From positions 60,767,521 through 60,831,520 of the forward strand of contig OZ024908.1 in the NCBI GenBank assembly GCA_964017125.1: a DNA stretch of 64,000 bases, written 5' to 3'. The DNA comes from Flabesymbios commensalis (taxonomy: Eukaryota > Annelida > Polychaeta > Terebellida > Flabelligeridae). Below are positions 45,301 to 55,955 of the stretch, piece by piece (within the stretch, counting starts at the first letter, position 1; each line of letters begins with the position of its first letter). The notes below the pieces were generated by a model that did no database searches, had not been told where the DNA came from, and saw only the letters and a list, made by a program, of their open reading frames with translations. Made by a program: the position numbers and the translations under genes.

Positions 45301-48300
45301 CACAAAATGTGTGTACAAATTATTGTGGCAATAAAGTGAAAGAAATACTAATGTTCGAATAAAAAACAACTCTCTGGTCCATGTGATAATGTAAAAACGA
45401 CAATTGTAGCGATTTCATTCGCTATCGATAGCACAAGATGAAGAATTGTAGTTACATGTATTAAATTTGCTTTAAAAATTATCTGAAACAATTATCTGAA
45501 CACTGAAGATACTGTTATAAACAACTGACCTGCAGACCAGTAGATTTGATCCAAACCACACAGTTCTGGGCATAACTTCGTCGATCGGAGGGTTTGACTG
45601 GAAAAGGAGATTTATTGTCATCTTCACCATAAGGAAAGTCCGCAAAATCAGACAAAGGTGCCAAGCTATTCAAACTCCCAAGCCAAGGAATGGAAGAATA
45701 ACCTTCAAATCAATAAAAACAATAACTTAAGTTACAACAATGGAAATAAAGAAGAACCGTAGAACCCTATAATGATAATACAGAAAAATAAGCTTCTCTA
45801 ATACACAACACTATGCTCCCAAAATGCTCACTGTTATGCTGCTCATTTTCGTTATTTGAAGCTGGAAATTGTGTCAACAATTTCCAGCTTCAAATAACGA
45901 AAACTATTTCTATTTCTGAAAAATAGGCATCCCACAAAATGAATTATTTCACTAACTGAACGTCAACCACAACCTCATTGATTAATGTTAGTGGCATTTA
46001 ATTTATTAAGAGAATTGATTGTAACCGTATATAATTTGGGACATGTCGGGGGAAAATTGGGTTAATCTGCATGTCTGACATGACAAGATAAGCTTCTAAT
46101 GCGTGATGATTTGGGAAGGCATAAATCCTGTCATAAATCTATTTTTGATTCATTCAAAACTAGAATTGCTAATACGACTTCCAGCTTAAAATGACAAAAA
46201 ATATTTTAGAATTTGTTTTTAGAAACATACCTGGCTGGAAAACAGAGAGCATCAGATTAGACTTTTTTTTGTTATCTGCCCAGGAGTATAGTATACCATA
46301 CCAGTCTTGACTGAAAAATGATAATAAACTGTTTACACATAATCAATACGTTGAACATAACATGATAAACACAGATTTTCTAAAAAAAATATATCTATCA
46401 ATGAAACAGATTGTGTTGATAACTAACTGCATTCAAAAAAGCCTTCCTGCCATAGGCATTTCAGTCTGAAAAAAATATCCAGTTTAAATTGTCATTTGAA
46501 CCGTTCAGTCTGATTGCTGTTAATATGAACTGTGATAGTGATTATAAACAATACTGTATAACGGCTAGTTTATTTAACAGTATGTGTGTAATTGTGTGAC
46601 GGAGGGAGGTCAGGGGAATATTGACCCTGATATATTTCTGTCTAAACCATGGAGAACAAAGTATTTTTTTTTAATTTGAAATCATCATTTTTTAATTTGA
46701 AATAATTTAAAATGTCTTATCTAGCTTTCTTAACCGTTACACTGCTGCATAAAATTTGTAGCATGTGTGTTTTCCCACTAAGTAATATCTGGCACGTTTT
46801 TTCTTCAAAAAAACATCTGATGAACAACTGATATTAAAAGCAAATATATTACAAAAGCAGTCAGTTAGCTTTTTAAAGCGCAAATAGAAAGACACCACAA
46901 ACAAAAGTGAAAAAATTTTTTTTTTAATAATTTACTCAGCGACTATAGTCGCCAACAGCAGGCTGTGCTTGGTTTATTTTGAGCGATTAAGGGTTAATGT
47001 TCTTTTAGTGACAGAAAAGACTCTTTTTTCAGCAAGTTTGTGATATTGATAATTGCTTCAGAAATGTTGGTGGAGGTAAATTTGGTACGTAACCAGAGTA
47101 AGCAAGTCATTCGGTTAAAAAAACAATTACTAAGCAGAACCTAGCCCTAAATACAAGGCTATTCTGCCAGAGCTGCATACAATTCCACTAATTCCTCTCA
47201 TAGAGATTATATCATTGCGTCTGCTTTCTGCTTTTTTCAGCAAGTTTGTGATATTGATAATTGCTTCAGAAATGTTGGAGGTAAATTTGGTACGTAACCA
47301 GAGTAAGCAAGTCATTCGGGTAAAAAAACAATTACCAAGCAGAACCTAGCCCTAAATACAAGGCTATTCTGCCAGAGCTGCATAGCACTGATCCCTCTCA
47401 GAGAATATCACGGCTCCTGCTTTGTGCATGTGTTACTGTGTACAGTGAGCCAGCCACTTCAATCTCATGTCGCTGCTTACTATACATGCATACAGCGGAA
47501 AGCTGATTGATTCTCTATGGGTGGAATCAAGGCTATGCAGCTGGAATGAAAAAGCTTGTATTCAGGGCTAGGTAGAATACTGATAATTTTTTTTAAATAA
47601 CAGCCATTTTCTTCTGTGTGAAGAGCTTTTGAAATCATATTGGCAACTTCAGCTTCAAACATAAATTAAAATGGGATAGTACAATTCAAAGGTTTGAGGT
47701 ACTGACTTTAGTTGTGTGATGGCGACCATGCTCTCCACTTTCAGAGCACCATGTAGTAGCACAGTTAAAGCAGCTGTTTTTCCTTCTTCGCCGTCATCCC
47801 CATCCTCGCTGTTTTCTGTTTTTACTGTGCCGTTTTCTTGCTCTATAAAGGAGAAAAATTCAAATAACAAAAAAAAAAAAATTGAAAAAAATATGTATGT
47901 ATACCAGAGAGTGAAAAATCATTGAGGAATTAGGAAAAAACGTTATACTGTGCATGCAATCAATTCAATAAAATTTAATGGAAATTCGTTATAAAAAACT
48001 ATGTAGTTGACGTTTGCAATGACTATGAAAATGAATTATCATCAAATTATATGGTTTCAGGTTGTGTATCACCGAAATAAAATGTCAATCATGTTGGAAG
48101 TCAAATTATTTTTCAGGAATTTCATTTAGGTTGAAAAAAACCTCTCCATCTTGTTTTAGTATTACTTGTACAGTCAACATTAGGATTTCGTATCTCTATC
48201 TCAATATTAAAACTACAAATTAATGGGAAATTATTTTGTTTAGACATGCATAGAACATCTACCTTACCAACTGTTGTGGGGTTTGTGGGTAAAACTAAAT

Positions 48301-51300
48301 GACGGGATGTGTATGGAGGACTGCAGACATCCGAGATATTCAAGAAACCACACACATGAAGTTCCTCTGAAAATTCAAGATCTTCGCCCTTTTCATCACT
48401 ACACATAGAAAAAAAATGAACGAGATAAGTAAAAATACATTCTTCACGTAAAAATAATTAAACAATATACTAACTAAACAATCAGGGAAAGATGCCATAT
48501 ACCGGTAGTGTAAAAAATAATTTACACAAAAGGGCACATTTAAGTAAATAATTGTGTTTACTAAAACATGTAAATAAAGGATATTTGCATGTATGAGTAG
48601 AAGAAATACATATTTTATTTCAGGGTGTCTGCCAGGGGAGGCGGGGGGTATAACCCCCTTTTTGGCATTTTTGGTCGTCATTTCTGTTAAAACAGGCCAT
48701 TCTAAGCACTAGGTGGGGTAGGGGAAATAATTTCAGTACATGTATGACCAAATTTTTTTCATGTTTATTGCAACTTTAATCCCACTATAAATGCGCAATT
48801 GTATGAATACACTGTGTTCAAAACTGTGATTGTCAAATCATTTTCAGTATGAAGCGTTGTGATAGTAGAGGATTTTCCATTGTGTCTGAGGATTTCACAT
48901 AATAAAACATAGTAATTTCTAATTAAATTATTAAACATATTAACCCGGTAACTGCCAAAATATTTAATTGGAATTTTCAGCCACTTGAAGTTGTGTCTTG
49001 CTGACACAATACACAACTTCAAGTGAGTGGAAATTATTAAAATTTGACAAAATGGATGTCAACTATTTTCAAATCTTGCTGAATGATTTTACGGTTTATC
49101 TTTAACATGTTTAAAAGGAGTCCTAATATAAAAATTTAAAACTAAAAAACTTAACTGGCGATTACAGGGTCAATGGACCAGATTTAGAAACATACCTTTG
49201 TATCTCTGGTGCTGGGAATACCTGAATATGACACTTCATATTCCCGCATTTAAGCATACCACTGTATGGCGCCAGAATGGCGCCACCAATTTTTGTGAAG
49301 CTGTTATGAATTGATTTCAGATTAAATGGAGACTCCATAGTGAAGATCTGTCCTCCGTGACCTGACGCGTCGATAAGTTTCTGATACGAAGGAAGAGATG
49401 TCTGCACAGTGGGATCGCTGGGATTTGTAACACATACAATATTTAGTTTGCACGGGAATGTAAATGGCAGAGGACACTTTTCATCTGTAGATTTGTTGTC
49501 TTTGTTCAGGGAAGCCAGCGTTTGCTTGAGGGATCCCTTACCTACACCTGTGCTCCCGTCAGTAATAAGTACAATCTGGAAATACAATCAAAGATAGTAC
49601 ACATAAGAAATGTTAATTTTCTGAAATCATCAACCACTTAAGGTTGTGTCATGCTACCGCGATCCACAACCTTAAGTGGTTGAAAATTACTCATATTTGT
49701 TTAATTTTAAACCAAACATTTACAAATCGAGATGTTTAAACAGTCATTTCATTCCCAATAACAGTGATTTATTCGGCTAATAAGAAGGATCAAAGATGAC
49801 TACAGTCGTGATTAGGAGGCAAAGGGTTAAAATGTTTCATTCCACTTACATGGAAGTACCCCCAAACCTGTGTATAATTAAGGGGTAAGGTTACGTAAAC
49901 ATCTCTTGTTATTGTTCTAGTAAAGCAATCGCCAAAGAAGATTTTACTCAAAACTTATTCAAAACTTACTAAAAGTTCTTTTCAGGAAAGGCCAAAAAAT
50001 TCAAAAATGAAACTGTGTCAAACATATAATAATTCTCCGGTCCTGCTGGACTTGAAAGGTGCTCATTGTCACTTTACAAAGTGGCACTGAGCACATTTTA
50101 ACTGGTGATGATGAATTGTACTAGTAATCGGTCGGTTTACATATAACCAACCAATGATCACAGTTAATAGGTTCAGATGGGTTAGGTCCTGTACACAAAC
50201 ATGCATATCTATGTAGCCTACATTGTAGATGTCAAATAAAACACAATATATCTATGATATCAGAACCAGACATACCATAGTGCTTTAAAAAACATGAGGG
50301 CCTGGATTGACAGTGGAATGTGTAAAGACTGCTGTGGATCAACATGCCTCAATAAAATTTGTTCCAGATTTAAGCGAAATATTTTAAAGAACTGGGAATC
50401 AATCCATGATTATTTCATATTATTGCTATTTAAAATTAATCATCATAATCAAAATATTAACCCTTAAAGCACTAAATTAAATAATTTGAATTTTCACACA
50501 CACACTTGAAGTTGTGTCTCGATACAGTAACCAACAGCTTCAAGTGGGTGAAAATTACTCATATTTGTCTAACTTCAAAACCAAACATTGCAAATCTTGC
50601 TGTTTATTCCTAATGACAGTGATTTAATCTGATGATAAAACAGATTAAAACAACTAGTCACGCTTAGGGGTGCTAGGGTTAAATCGGTGAACCAAACGAG
50701 TGGTTATAGATTAACCCTTAGAGCACTGAGCTGAGAAATTTAAATTTTCAGCCACTTGAAGTTGTGTCTCGCTACCGCGATCCACAACTTCAAGCGACTA
50801 AAAATTAGTTTAACTTGCAAAATCTAGGTTGAAATGTATATGATTATCACAGAATGGAGACAAATTTATTTTTTAACCCTTTAACCGCCAAATTATTCAA
50901 TCTGAATTTTCACCCACTTGAAGTTGGGTCTCGCTGACGCGATCCACATCTTCAATTGAGTGAAAATTATTCAGATTTGACAAAATGGAGGTCAACTGTT
51001 TTCAAATATTGCTGATTGGTGTCAAATTGTATCTTTAACATATTCAAAAGGTGGTACTTAATGTGCTAACAAAAAATGAAAACTCAAATATATGCGGCAC
51101 CGGCGGTTAAAGGGTTAAAGCCTGGTTATACAAGACAATTAAAACATGAGAAAACAATACTATAGTCAATTGTAGTCGACATCAGTGTGCGCAGGGTTAA
51201 AATCTATCATCGTCACATGATTTGATTTACCTGCGAAGGTGTTTTCACTCCCCACTCTGTAGACAACAATGATGTTGCACCTGCTAGACCAGTCTGTATG

Positions 51301-52759
51301 CATGTCTTGTTGTACTCTTCTACTTTTACAAGTGCTGCACGGACGGAATCATAATCTCGTGTAAACCCGATGAGTTGTTCCCAAAGGGAAGAAAACACCA
51401 CCTAAGATAACATAAATCACATGCGCACACCAAAATGTTAATTTTATTTGTTTGTTAGTACACAGCAGATAATTTGAAGTCATTTACATGTAGGCCTATG
51501 TACATCGGCCAACTGTTTGAAAAGCTCTTGAGTTCTCTATACTTTGGTCTAATAATGTTAACCCTTTAATACATATTAGCGCTCACAATGCATCATTTTG
51601 TTTTCCATCACTGAAAAATGACCTAATCTCCTAAAACCTTACAACGAACATTTTCATGGAACTGTTCATTAATAACAGTATCTTTTTTTTCTCTTGCCAC
51701 CCATTTCAAGTAATCTTCATCTACTACAAGTCAAGAATTGCGACAGCAATTAGCGGCTTGTAGTGGATGGAGATGACGATGGTGAATTCAGGCTTGAAAG
51801 GGTTAAACATGTTAAATGCATCTCAAATGTGAGTTTTTTACACATGTTACACATAGCTAGCCAAATCATAGTTTTCATAATTTAAGTGGCTTGTTCTTAA
51901 GGCACACGTAGCTCCGCGTCTGATTTATCACTGGTGAACTTTGCCACGGTTTCGCATCGCGACAGCAAACACATGACATTTAACCCATGGAGACTTAATC
52001 TTGGGGCAGTGCCAAAGATATATCGAGTTTGAATAGAGTAATAACTATGGATCAGGTAGGTGTACTTTTCAGGATAAAAAAGTTTGATTGAATGTCAGGG
52101 AGGCCATGGATGGTGATGTTTACATGCATTTTGCCCTGACCAAGTTGACACCTTGACACCATTTGATAGTGAAGCACTGTGTTAATGAGACTTTATGTTA
52201 GATGTAAAACCGAACATGATTTGAAAGATAACTACAGCATCCAAAAATACATCACAATTGTGGTTCAGATTAGGTTGTGATCACTCAGATCATTGACAAA
52301 ACCATTTCAATTTGATTCGATACGCGTATACGGAATTGTTCAAGGGGAATAATAAATTAGGTCTAGACGAAATAAACTGTCTGGAGAATAAAAGACAGTT
52401 ACTCACTAAAAATGGGGGTAATAATTATATTATGAATATTATCCAAAGGGTACAAACTGTTTTAATTAATAGATTACTAAATAACAGTCTAAAATAAATA
52501 GATTCATGATATATTATTGTACAAGTAAATTTTCTGTTATTCAGCATTTCTACAAATATTAATATCAATACTATAAAATAGCATAAAAAAAGCTTACTAG
52601 GGACACAAATTCTAACTTATTATGACTTGTCATGTAATCCAATAAAGAATTGATTCCATTAGTAGCTATGTGTCGACGCTGATAATCACTGGGTCCTTCA
52701 TTCAGCTCTGCCGGCTGGGACATTGAGAGCGAGACATCTAGAAGTAGCACAGTCGGCAT
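42172..52759 (-). CDS. INTS14: Integrator complex subunit 14 (nine coding exons)
   Basis: INTS14 (VWA9) is a nuclear subunit of the Integrator complex, which cleaves snRNA precursors and promoter-proximal Pol II transcripts; it pairs with INTS13 in the INTS10-13-14 arm. Nine exons with GT-AG junctions and matching phases join to 1,524 nt, giving 507 residues against about 518 in human. A von Willebrand A domain fills about residues 1-200, with an intact metal-site motif DVSLS at 8-12 and VLITDG at 113-118. A beta-barrel region follows (SPPYTSRHLVLP 264-275; VLLHGALKVESMVAI 309-323), then PYGEDDNKSPFP (377-388) and a helical C-terminus (ERECTMLPGNAHPD). The start matches the family N-terminus MPTV..DVSLSM. 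A pyrimidine-rich stretch ending in TAG lies about 35 nt upstream of the ATG, so a 5' UTR intron is likely. Family assignment is from remembered human sequence; the exon joins are my own reading. Confidence 0.95.
42502..43249. mobile_element. ORF-less element with GGTCCAGTTGTGCATAAA array (INTS14 intron 8)
   Basis: Ends are inverted: GACGCCTTTATGCACAACTG on the left, CAGTTGTGCATAAAGGCGT on the right, extending to AACCCC.AAAAAT. Four more internal copies lie near 42681 and 43022 (one orientation) and 42881 and 42984 (the other). No ORF. Confidence 0.75.
43381..43423. repeat. Pal-M hairpin copy 2
   Basis: CATTTGAAGCTGATATTTGC and complement GAATTCCAGCTTCAAATG, in INTS14 intron 8. Confidence 0.8.
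43672..43905 (+). mobile_element. TTAA-D MITE copy 2
   Basis: TTAGCCCTTGAAGCACTGAA, hairpin with a degraded left arm, end GTAGTCGACATTAGAGCTC then AAGGGCTAA. Inside INTS14 intron 8. Confidence 0.82.
43906..45030. other. remainder of INTS14 intron 8
   Basis: No repeat or gene recognised; an open plus frame at 44397-44684 looks accidental. Confidence 0.5.
45031..45096 (-). CDS. INTS14: INTS14 exon 8, residues 412-433
   Basis: A 66-nt exon, acceptor TTTCAG|GCG, donor TATAAG|GTAATT. It encodes DIQKVLRNARKLPEKMQQFY, matching human DVQKILRNARKLPEKTQTFY. Confidence 0.93.
45530..45702 (-). CDS. INTS14: INTS14 exon 7, residues 354-411
   Basis: Acceptor TTGAAG|GT (weak pyrimidine tract), donor CTGCAG|GTCAGT, phase 0. 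It encodes SIPWLGSLNSLAPLSD, PYGEDDNKSPFP and RRSYAQNCVVWIKSTGLQ, very close to the human stretch. Confidence 0.94.
45847..45904. repeat. Pal-M hairpin copy 3
   Basis: TTTTCGTTATTTGAAGCTGG and complement, loop AATTGTGTCAACAATT; in INTS14 intron 6. Confidence 0.9.
46231..46310 (-). CDS. INTS14: INTS14 exon 6, residues 327-354
   Basis: Small 80-nt exon, acceptor TTTCAG|T, donor CCAG|GTATGT. It encodes QDWYGILYSWADNKKKSNLM and SVFQPG, matching human WHGMLYSQADSKKKSNLMMS. Confidence 0.93.
46619..46729 (-). mobile_element. TTAA-A MITE copy 11, fragment
   Basis: CTAAACCATGGAGAACAAAG and AAATGTCTTATCTAGC; appears cut by the next TTAA element. In INTS14 intron 5. Confidence 0.65.
46730..46997 (+). 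mobile_element. TTAA-G element, single copy
   Basis: TTAACCGTTACACTGCTGC to GAGCGATTAAGGGTTAA, 268 bp. It has TTAA termini like the others but no long hairpin that I can see. Confidence 0.6.
47024..47437. repeat. ~208-bp tandem duplication in INTS14 intron 5
   Basis: Two units starting CTTTTTTCAGCAAGTTTG share GGTACGTAACCAGAGTAAGC and CTAGCCCTAAATACAAGGC. A partial inverted piece (TTGTATTCAGGGCTAGGTAG) lies at 47558-47577, suggesting a terminal inverted repeat element. Confidence 0.85.
47707..47842 (-). CDS. INTS14: INTS14 exon 5, residues 282-327
   Basis: Acceptor TTATAG|AG. An acidic linker (EDGDDGEEG) is followed by VLLHGALKVESMVAITQL. The donor chosen is CTAAA|GTCAGT because only that one keeps phase with exon 6; the nearby TCA|GTACCT does not. 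Confidence 0.92.
48268..48398 (-). CDS. INTS14: INTS14 exon 4, residues 238-282
   Basis: Acceptor TGTAG|T and donor GTTG|GTAAGG. It encodes HVCGFLNISDVCSPP then YTSRHLVLP, the conserved beta-barrel segment (human IVGFIDIADISSPP). It reads in phase with exons 3 and 5. Confidence 0.94.
48940..49173 (-). mobile_element. TTAA-B MITE copy 6
   Basis: TTAACCCGGTAACTGCC, hairpin, body, then ACTGGCGATTACAGGGTCAA. It ends about 22 bp from the INTS14 exon 3 donor. Confidence 0.85.
49196..49575 (-). CDS. INTS14: INTS14 exon 3, residues 112-238
   Basis: Acceptor TTCCAG|ATT and donor AAAG|GTATGT, ending in phase 2. It completes the VWA domain (VLITDGSTGVGKGSL, PFTFPCKLNIVCV, GGQIFTMESPFNLKS) and starts the next domain (LKCGNMKCHIQVFPAPE). 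Confidence 0.95.
49613..49830 (+). mobile_element. TTAA-C MITE, complete
   Basis: TTAATTTTCTGAAATC to GGCAAAGGGTTAA; arms AACCACTTAAGGTTGTG and exact complement. INTS14 intron 2, about 40 bp from the exon 3 acceptor. Confidence 0.88.
50059..50095. repeat. Pal-N hairpin copy 2
   Basis: GTGCTCATTGTCACTTTACA and complement; INTS14 intron 2. Confidence 0.8.
50457..50682 (+). mobile_element. TTAA-C MITE
   Basis: TTAACCCTTAAAGCACTAAA to TGCTAGGGTTAA; hairpin loop mutated (CTCGATACAGTAACC). INTS14 intron 2. Confidence 0.88.
50711..51200 (+). mobile_element. TTAA-D MITE copy 3, split by TTAA-B
   Basis: Left part 50711-50872 (TTAACCCTTAGAGCACTGAG, hairpin) and right part 51119-51200 (GTAGTCGACATCAGTG ... 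AGGGTTAA) flank a complete TTAA-B copy. INTS14 intron 2. Confidence 0.88.
50873..51118 (-). mobile_element. TTAA-B MITE copy 7 (nested)
   Basis: TTAACCCTTTAACCGCCAAA to CGGCGGTTAAAGGGTTAA, 246 bp, with TTAA on both sides inside a TTAA-D copy. Confidence 0.92.
51231..51401 (-). CDS. INTS14: INTS14 exon 2, residues 55-111
   Basis: Acceptor TTAG|GTG and donor CAG|GTAAAT, both phase 0. It encodes VVFSSLWEQL...FTRDYDSV...TEWGVKTPSQ, the middle of the VWA domain, and matches human FSSLWELMVPFTRDY. Confidence 0.95.
51558..51806 (-). mobile_element. TTAA-E MITE copy 2
   Basis: TTAACCCTTTAATACATATT to CTTGAAAGGGTTAA; hairpin CATCTACTACAAG / CTTGTAGTGGATG. INTS14 intron 1. Confidence 0.85.
52598..52759 (-). 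CDS. INTS14: INTS14 exon 1, residues 1-54
   Basis: Begins MPTVLLLDVSLSM, carrying the DxSxS metal-coordinating motif of the VWA domain. The donor is CTA|GTAAGC, phase 0. The ATG is 81 bp from a TTAA-A MITE on the upstream side. Confidence 0.95.
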
Positions 52760-52840
52760 CGTGATAATTGTAGCTCTTCACATCTGAAATCTAGAAACAC
52801 AAGAATATACATAAATATACCACACAGGACAAAATGCAAA

Positions 52841-53078
52841 TTAACCCTTACAGCGCGGGGACCGACTTTAGTCGTCAGAATCTGACGTCTGTAGACGTCA
52901 GATTCTGACGACTAAAATCGATCTCCTCACTGTAAGAGTAAAAATATTTCTAATGGCCGTAGACGCATACCATAGGTAATCAAATGAATCGGAAAAAGCT
53001 GAATAAGACATTTATGATAAAATGAGCCTTTTGATTTCCAAGGTTTTCATAGAAAAAATTCAGCGCTTTAAGCGTTAA
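52841..53078 (+). mobile_element. TTAA-A MITE copy 12, upstream of INTS14
   Basis: TTAACCCTTACAGCGCGGGG to CTTTAAGCGTTAA with an almost perfect hairpin. It lies 81 bp upstream of the INTS14 ATG, in its leader, 5' UTR intron or promoter. Confidence 0.9.
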
Positions 53079-53184
53079 TTTTGTAGACTACCTCTAGGAT
53101 TTTCACATTTAATTTGCTGCTCTATGAGCAGATCATGTTCAATGATATTGTTGACTGGACCTAAAAGCCCACAAAGACAATAAG

Positions 53185-53400
53185 TGACCCGATCTGACAA
53201 AATGAGTAGTAAGTCTCATATTGAAATATCGAAGATATTAACAGATCCTGAATCTACACAAAATTATCTTTCAAATATTTCAACAATTTGTACACTTTTA
53301 AAGTAGATGCCAAAAATTACACTGTATCAAAATTTTCCACGTAATCATGGTAATAGCGACTGTTTCTATTTGGGTATTCATGTGTTACTGTATCAAGTAT
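53185..53400 (+). mobile_element. Pal-O element, right end lost
   Basis: TGACCCGATCTGACAAAATG, GATATTAACAGATCCTGAAT and ACTGTATCAA match the element at 22050; no inverted right end found. Confidence 0.65.
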
Positions 53401-53504
53401 TCATCATGTTCATGGTAAATTATGATAGTAAGTATTCATATCCTTAATACAGCATACTGTGGCGGGTATTTGGTTCTCTGTCTACCAATATCGACTCTAT
53501 AGCG

Positions 53505-53560
53505 TTATCAGGACGGTGGGGCAGCCGAGCGGTATAACTGCGTCCACAGAGTCAGACAGA
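53505..53560 (+). mobile_element. tRNA-like SINE head fragment
   Basis: GGGGCAGCCGAGCGGTATAA with CTGCGTCCACAGAGTCAGAC resembles the 5' part of a Ser/Leu-type tRNA-derived SINE. No B-box is clear, so it is not called a tRNA gene. Confidence 0.35.
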
Positions 53561-53869
53561 AACCAAAACTATATACCAACATTAGTTAATTTAACATTTT
53601 TTAAGAGATCAGTAAAACTCGGGAAAGATCGAAAAAGCTCAGAAAAGGTCGGTACAGATTGGTAAAGATCGTTACAGATCGGTGATCGTTACAGATCGTA
53701 AATAAGTAGACCAGAAAAACTCAAATGTATATCCACAATAGCGAAATTTAGTATGGTCTATCTTACTAAAATGGCCTTCCGACCACTTTCAATTATGGCT
53801 AATAATCCACCTAAGTATTCAGGGCAGAACCTGATACATGTACTTTCAAACTCCTACTATATTTAGATA

Positions 53870-54850
53870 ACACAAAACAATAAACTGTAGCGGTAATGAA
53901 TGAAGAGTATGAAAAATGAAATATCACTTGACAAGCTTTATTAATCACATCTCAAAAAAAAACAAATCTCAAAACAACATTACATAAATGATTATGTATA
54001 GACTGAATAGTCATGATAGTATATCTATATGGATACACTCAGCAAAGCTTACAAACAATAAGACACACCAAGGCCCAGGCTCTGCCCAATACTACAGGGG
54101 GTCTCATAAGTGCACATGGAACGTTCAAGGTTGGGGTGGATAATCACGTCTATCCAGTGATCATCAGGATCACACACACCATGGACAAATACACTCAACA
54201 ATGAATCCCTAACTTAAAACCTTATAGTACTTTAATCCGAAACTACGGAACTGTCACATAAAGTCTAATATGCATATGGCCAATATAAGGTACCCAATCC
54301 ACCCTGACAAATTTTTCCTCGATACCCTATACCTAACTCGCAACTAAGACAAGTCCTGCTGTCAAGCATCACTAAGTGCTGTTTAGCAAAGGATTGGATT
54401 CCATGATTGGTATCTTACATCTCACTTGGCCATATTCAGTTCAGCACGTTAATTCCTGTAATTCTACCTGAATTACAGCTTAAACTCTTTTGCATACACT
54501 TATAATTACTCTCAACTTGCAAACTCTAACATAAACATATACGGGGTTCACCCTTTAAATCAATAGGTCCCACTATATAAAACCCTGTATTTCTACCTGT
54601 TCCAGCCTAATACTCTCTTTCTAACACTCACAATTACTTAATACAATTTACAAACTGTACCCACCATCACCATCACCATCCTGACCTCAGCGGGTATTTG
54701 TATGCCCGGCAGGCTGGAGAGGCTGTGAGGGGCAGCGGGGGGCTCTTATAGACTCCTCACTCTCGCTGGGCCTCCTCACCCCGTCTCCCCGATATAATCC
54801 CGGCACTTATATGGACCCTGGGGGGAGGCAATAAAAGAAGATGGTGTCGC
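53870..54850 (-). other. unassigned block with minus-strand AATAAA
   Basis: On the minus strand an AATAAAGC lies near 53938-53943, after about 900 bp of moderate-GC DNA starting with TATA-like TATAAG near 54740. It could be the 3' part of a transcript or an interspersed repeat; nothing is recognised. Confidence 0.3.
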
Positions 54851-54949
54851 AAAACACACTAAATATTAATATATGGCAAATAAAAATACAATTTCACCCC
54901 CATATCTTAAGAGACCACATATAAAACAATATCATATACAGTAAAACCT

Positions 54950-55020
54950 GTCCATACCGGAATGCCTTGGGGAAAAAGTTATATCCCAGTTTGGACAGGT
55001 TTAGACTTTTGGAGAGAGAG
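54950..55020 (+). mobile_element. pogo/Tigger-like terminal fragment
   Basis: TACAGTAAAACCTGTCC and complement TTTGGACAGGTTT about 55 bp on, the pattern of pogo-type transposon ends (CAGT termini after TA). The opposite end is not found. Confidence 0.45.
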
Positions 55021-55720
55021 GAACAAACAACAATAACTTGTACAATGGACATGAGGGCTATAATTCAGGATGTGTCGTTGGTAGGACTACAAAATTTGAT
55101 AGGTGGATGAATGCAAATAAATTGATATAATAAAAGTCACAATTTTTTAAAGATGTTTTATTATAATAAAATAATAAGCATATAATAATCAATACATACT
55201 TTCTTTTTCAAGCATAATCCAAATATAAAACACATAATACAGCTGGTATGCATAGTAAAACTAGTAGCGGGCATACATATTGTGTCTGTGATCAGGGTGA
55301 TATTTTATCAATGTATTTACAGTTTTAGCACTTAACTTAAAATAACAGTACATTTTTGTAATTGTGTGTCACATATTTCACACACGGAGCGCATTTGTCA
55401 TTTTATAAACATTGATTTGTTTTGCACCTGATCTAAAATAACATTGCATTCTCGTCAGTCACACATTTCAAACACAGAGCATATTTGGGGACTACCTAAA
55501 ACGCGGCACATTTCTGACGGCACATTCACGGAAAGGACGGGACATAAGCAGACAGTTTGCCCCACCACTGCACCCCACCCTACCAGTCAGCTACTGCTGG
55601 ATAAACACTGTCACTCCCCACCCTAACGCCCGGTCAGCGGCACAGGGAAACCCGCGGCCCATTGTGGTCATTGCACGGAACATTCTACGGCCGAATTTTT
55701 ACGGAACAAAAACCCTTAAA

Positions 55721-55955
55721 TGAAAAACAAAAGTAATGTAATAAAACATGACTATTTTTTATTTACTGTACATAATATGTTACAATATATATATATATAT
55801 ATGAACAAGTAAAAAACACAAGTAATGTAATGAAACATTAGTATTTTTATTTACGGTAATATATGTAACAATATTATATATAAACACATAAAGAAACACA
55901 AGTGATGTAATAAAACATTAGTATTTGTAATTTAAGGTAATATGCTGCAATATCT
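55721..55955 (+). repeat. ~75-90-bp tandem repeat, three units
   Basis: Units share AACACAAGTAATGTAATAAA and CATTAGTATTT; the first holds an (AT)n run. Confidence 0.8.

Noticed and set aside
53870-54850. Solo LTR of a retroelement
   Set aside because: A TATA-like start and a poly(A) signal are present on the minus strand, but no paired end repeats, target duplication or internal region can be seen.
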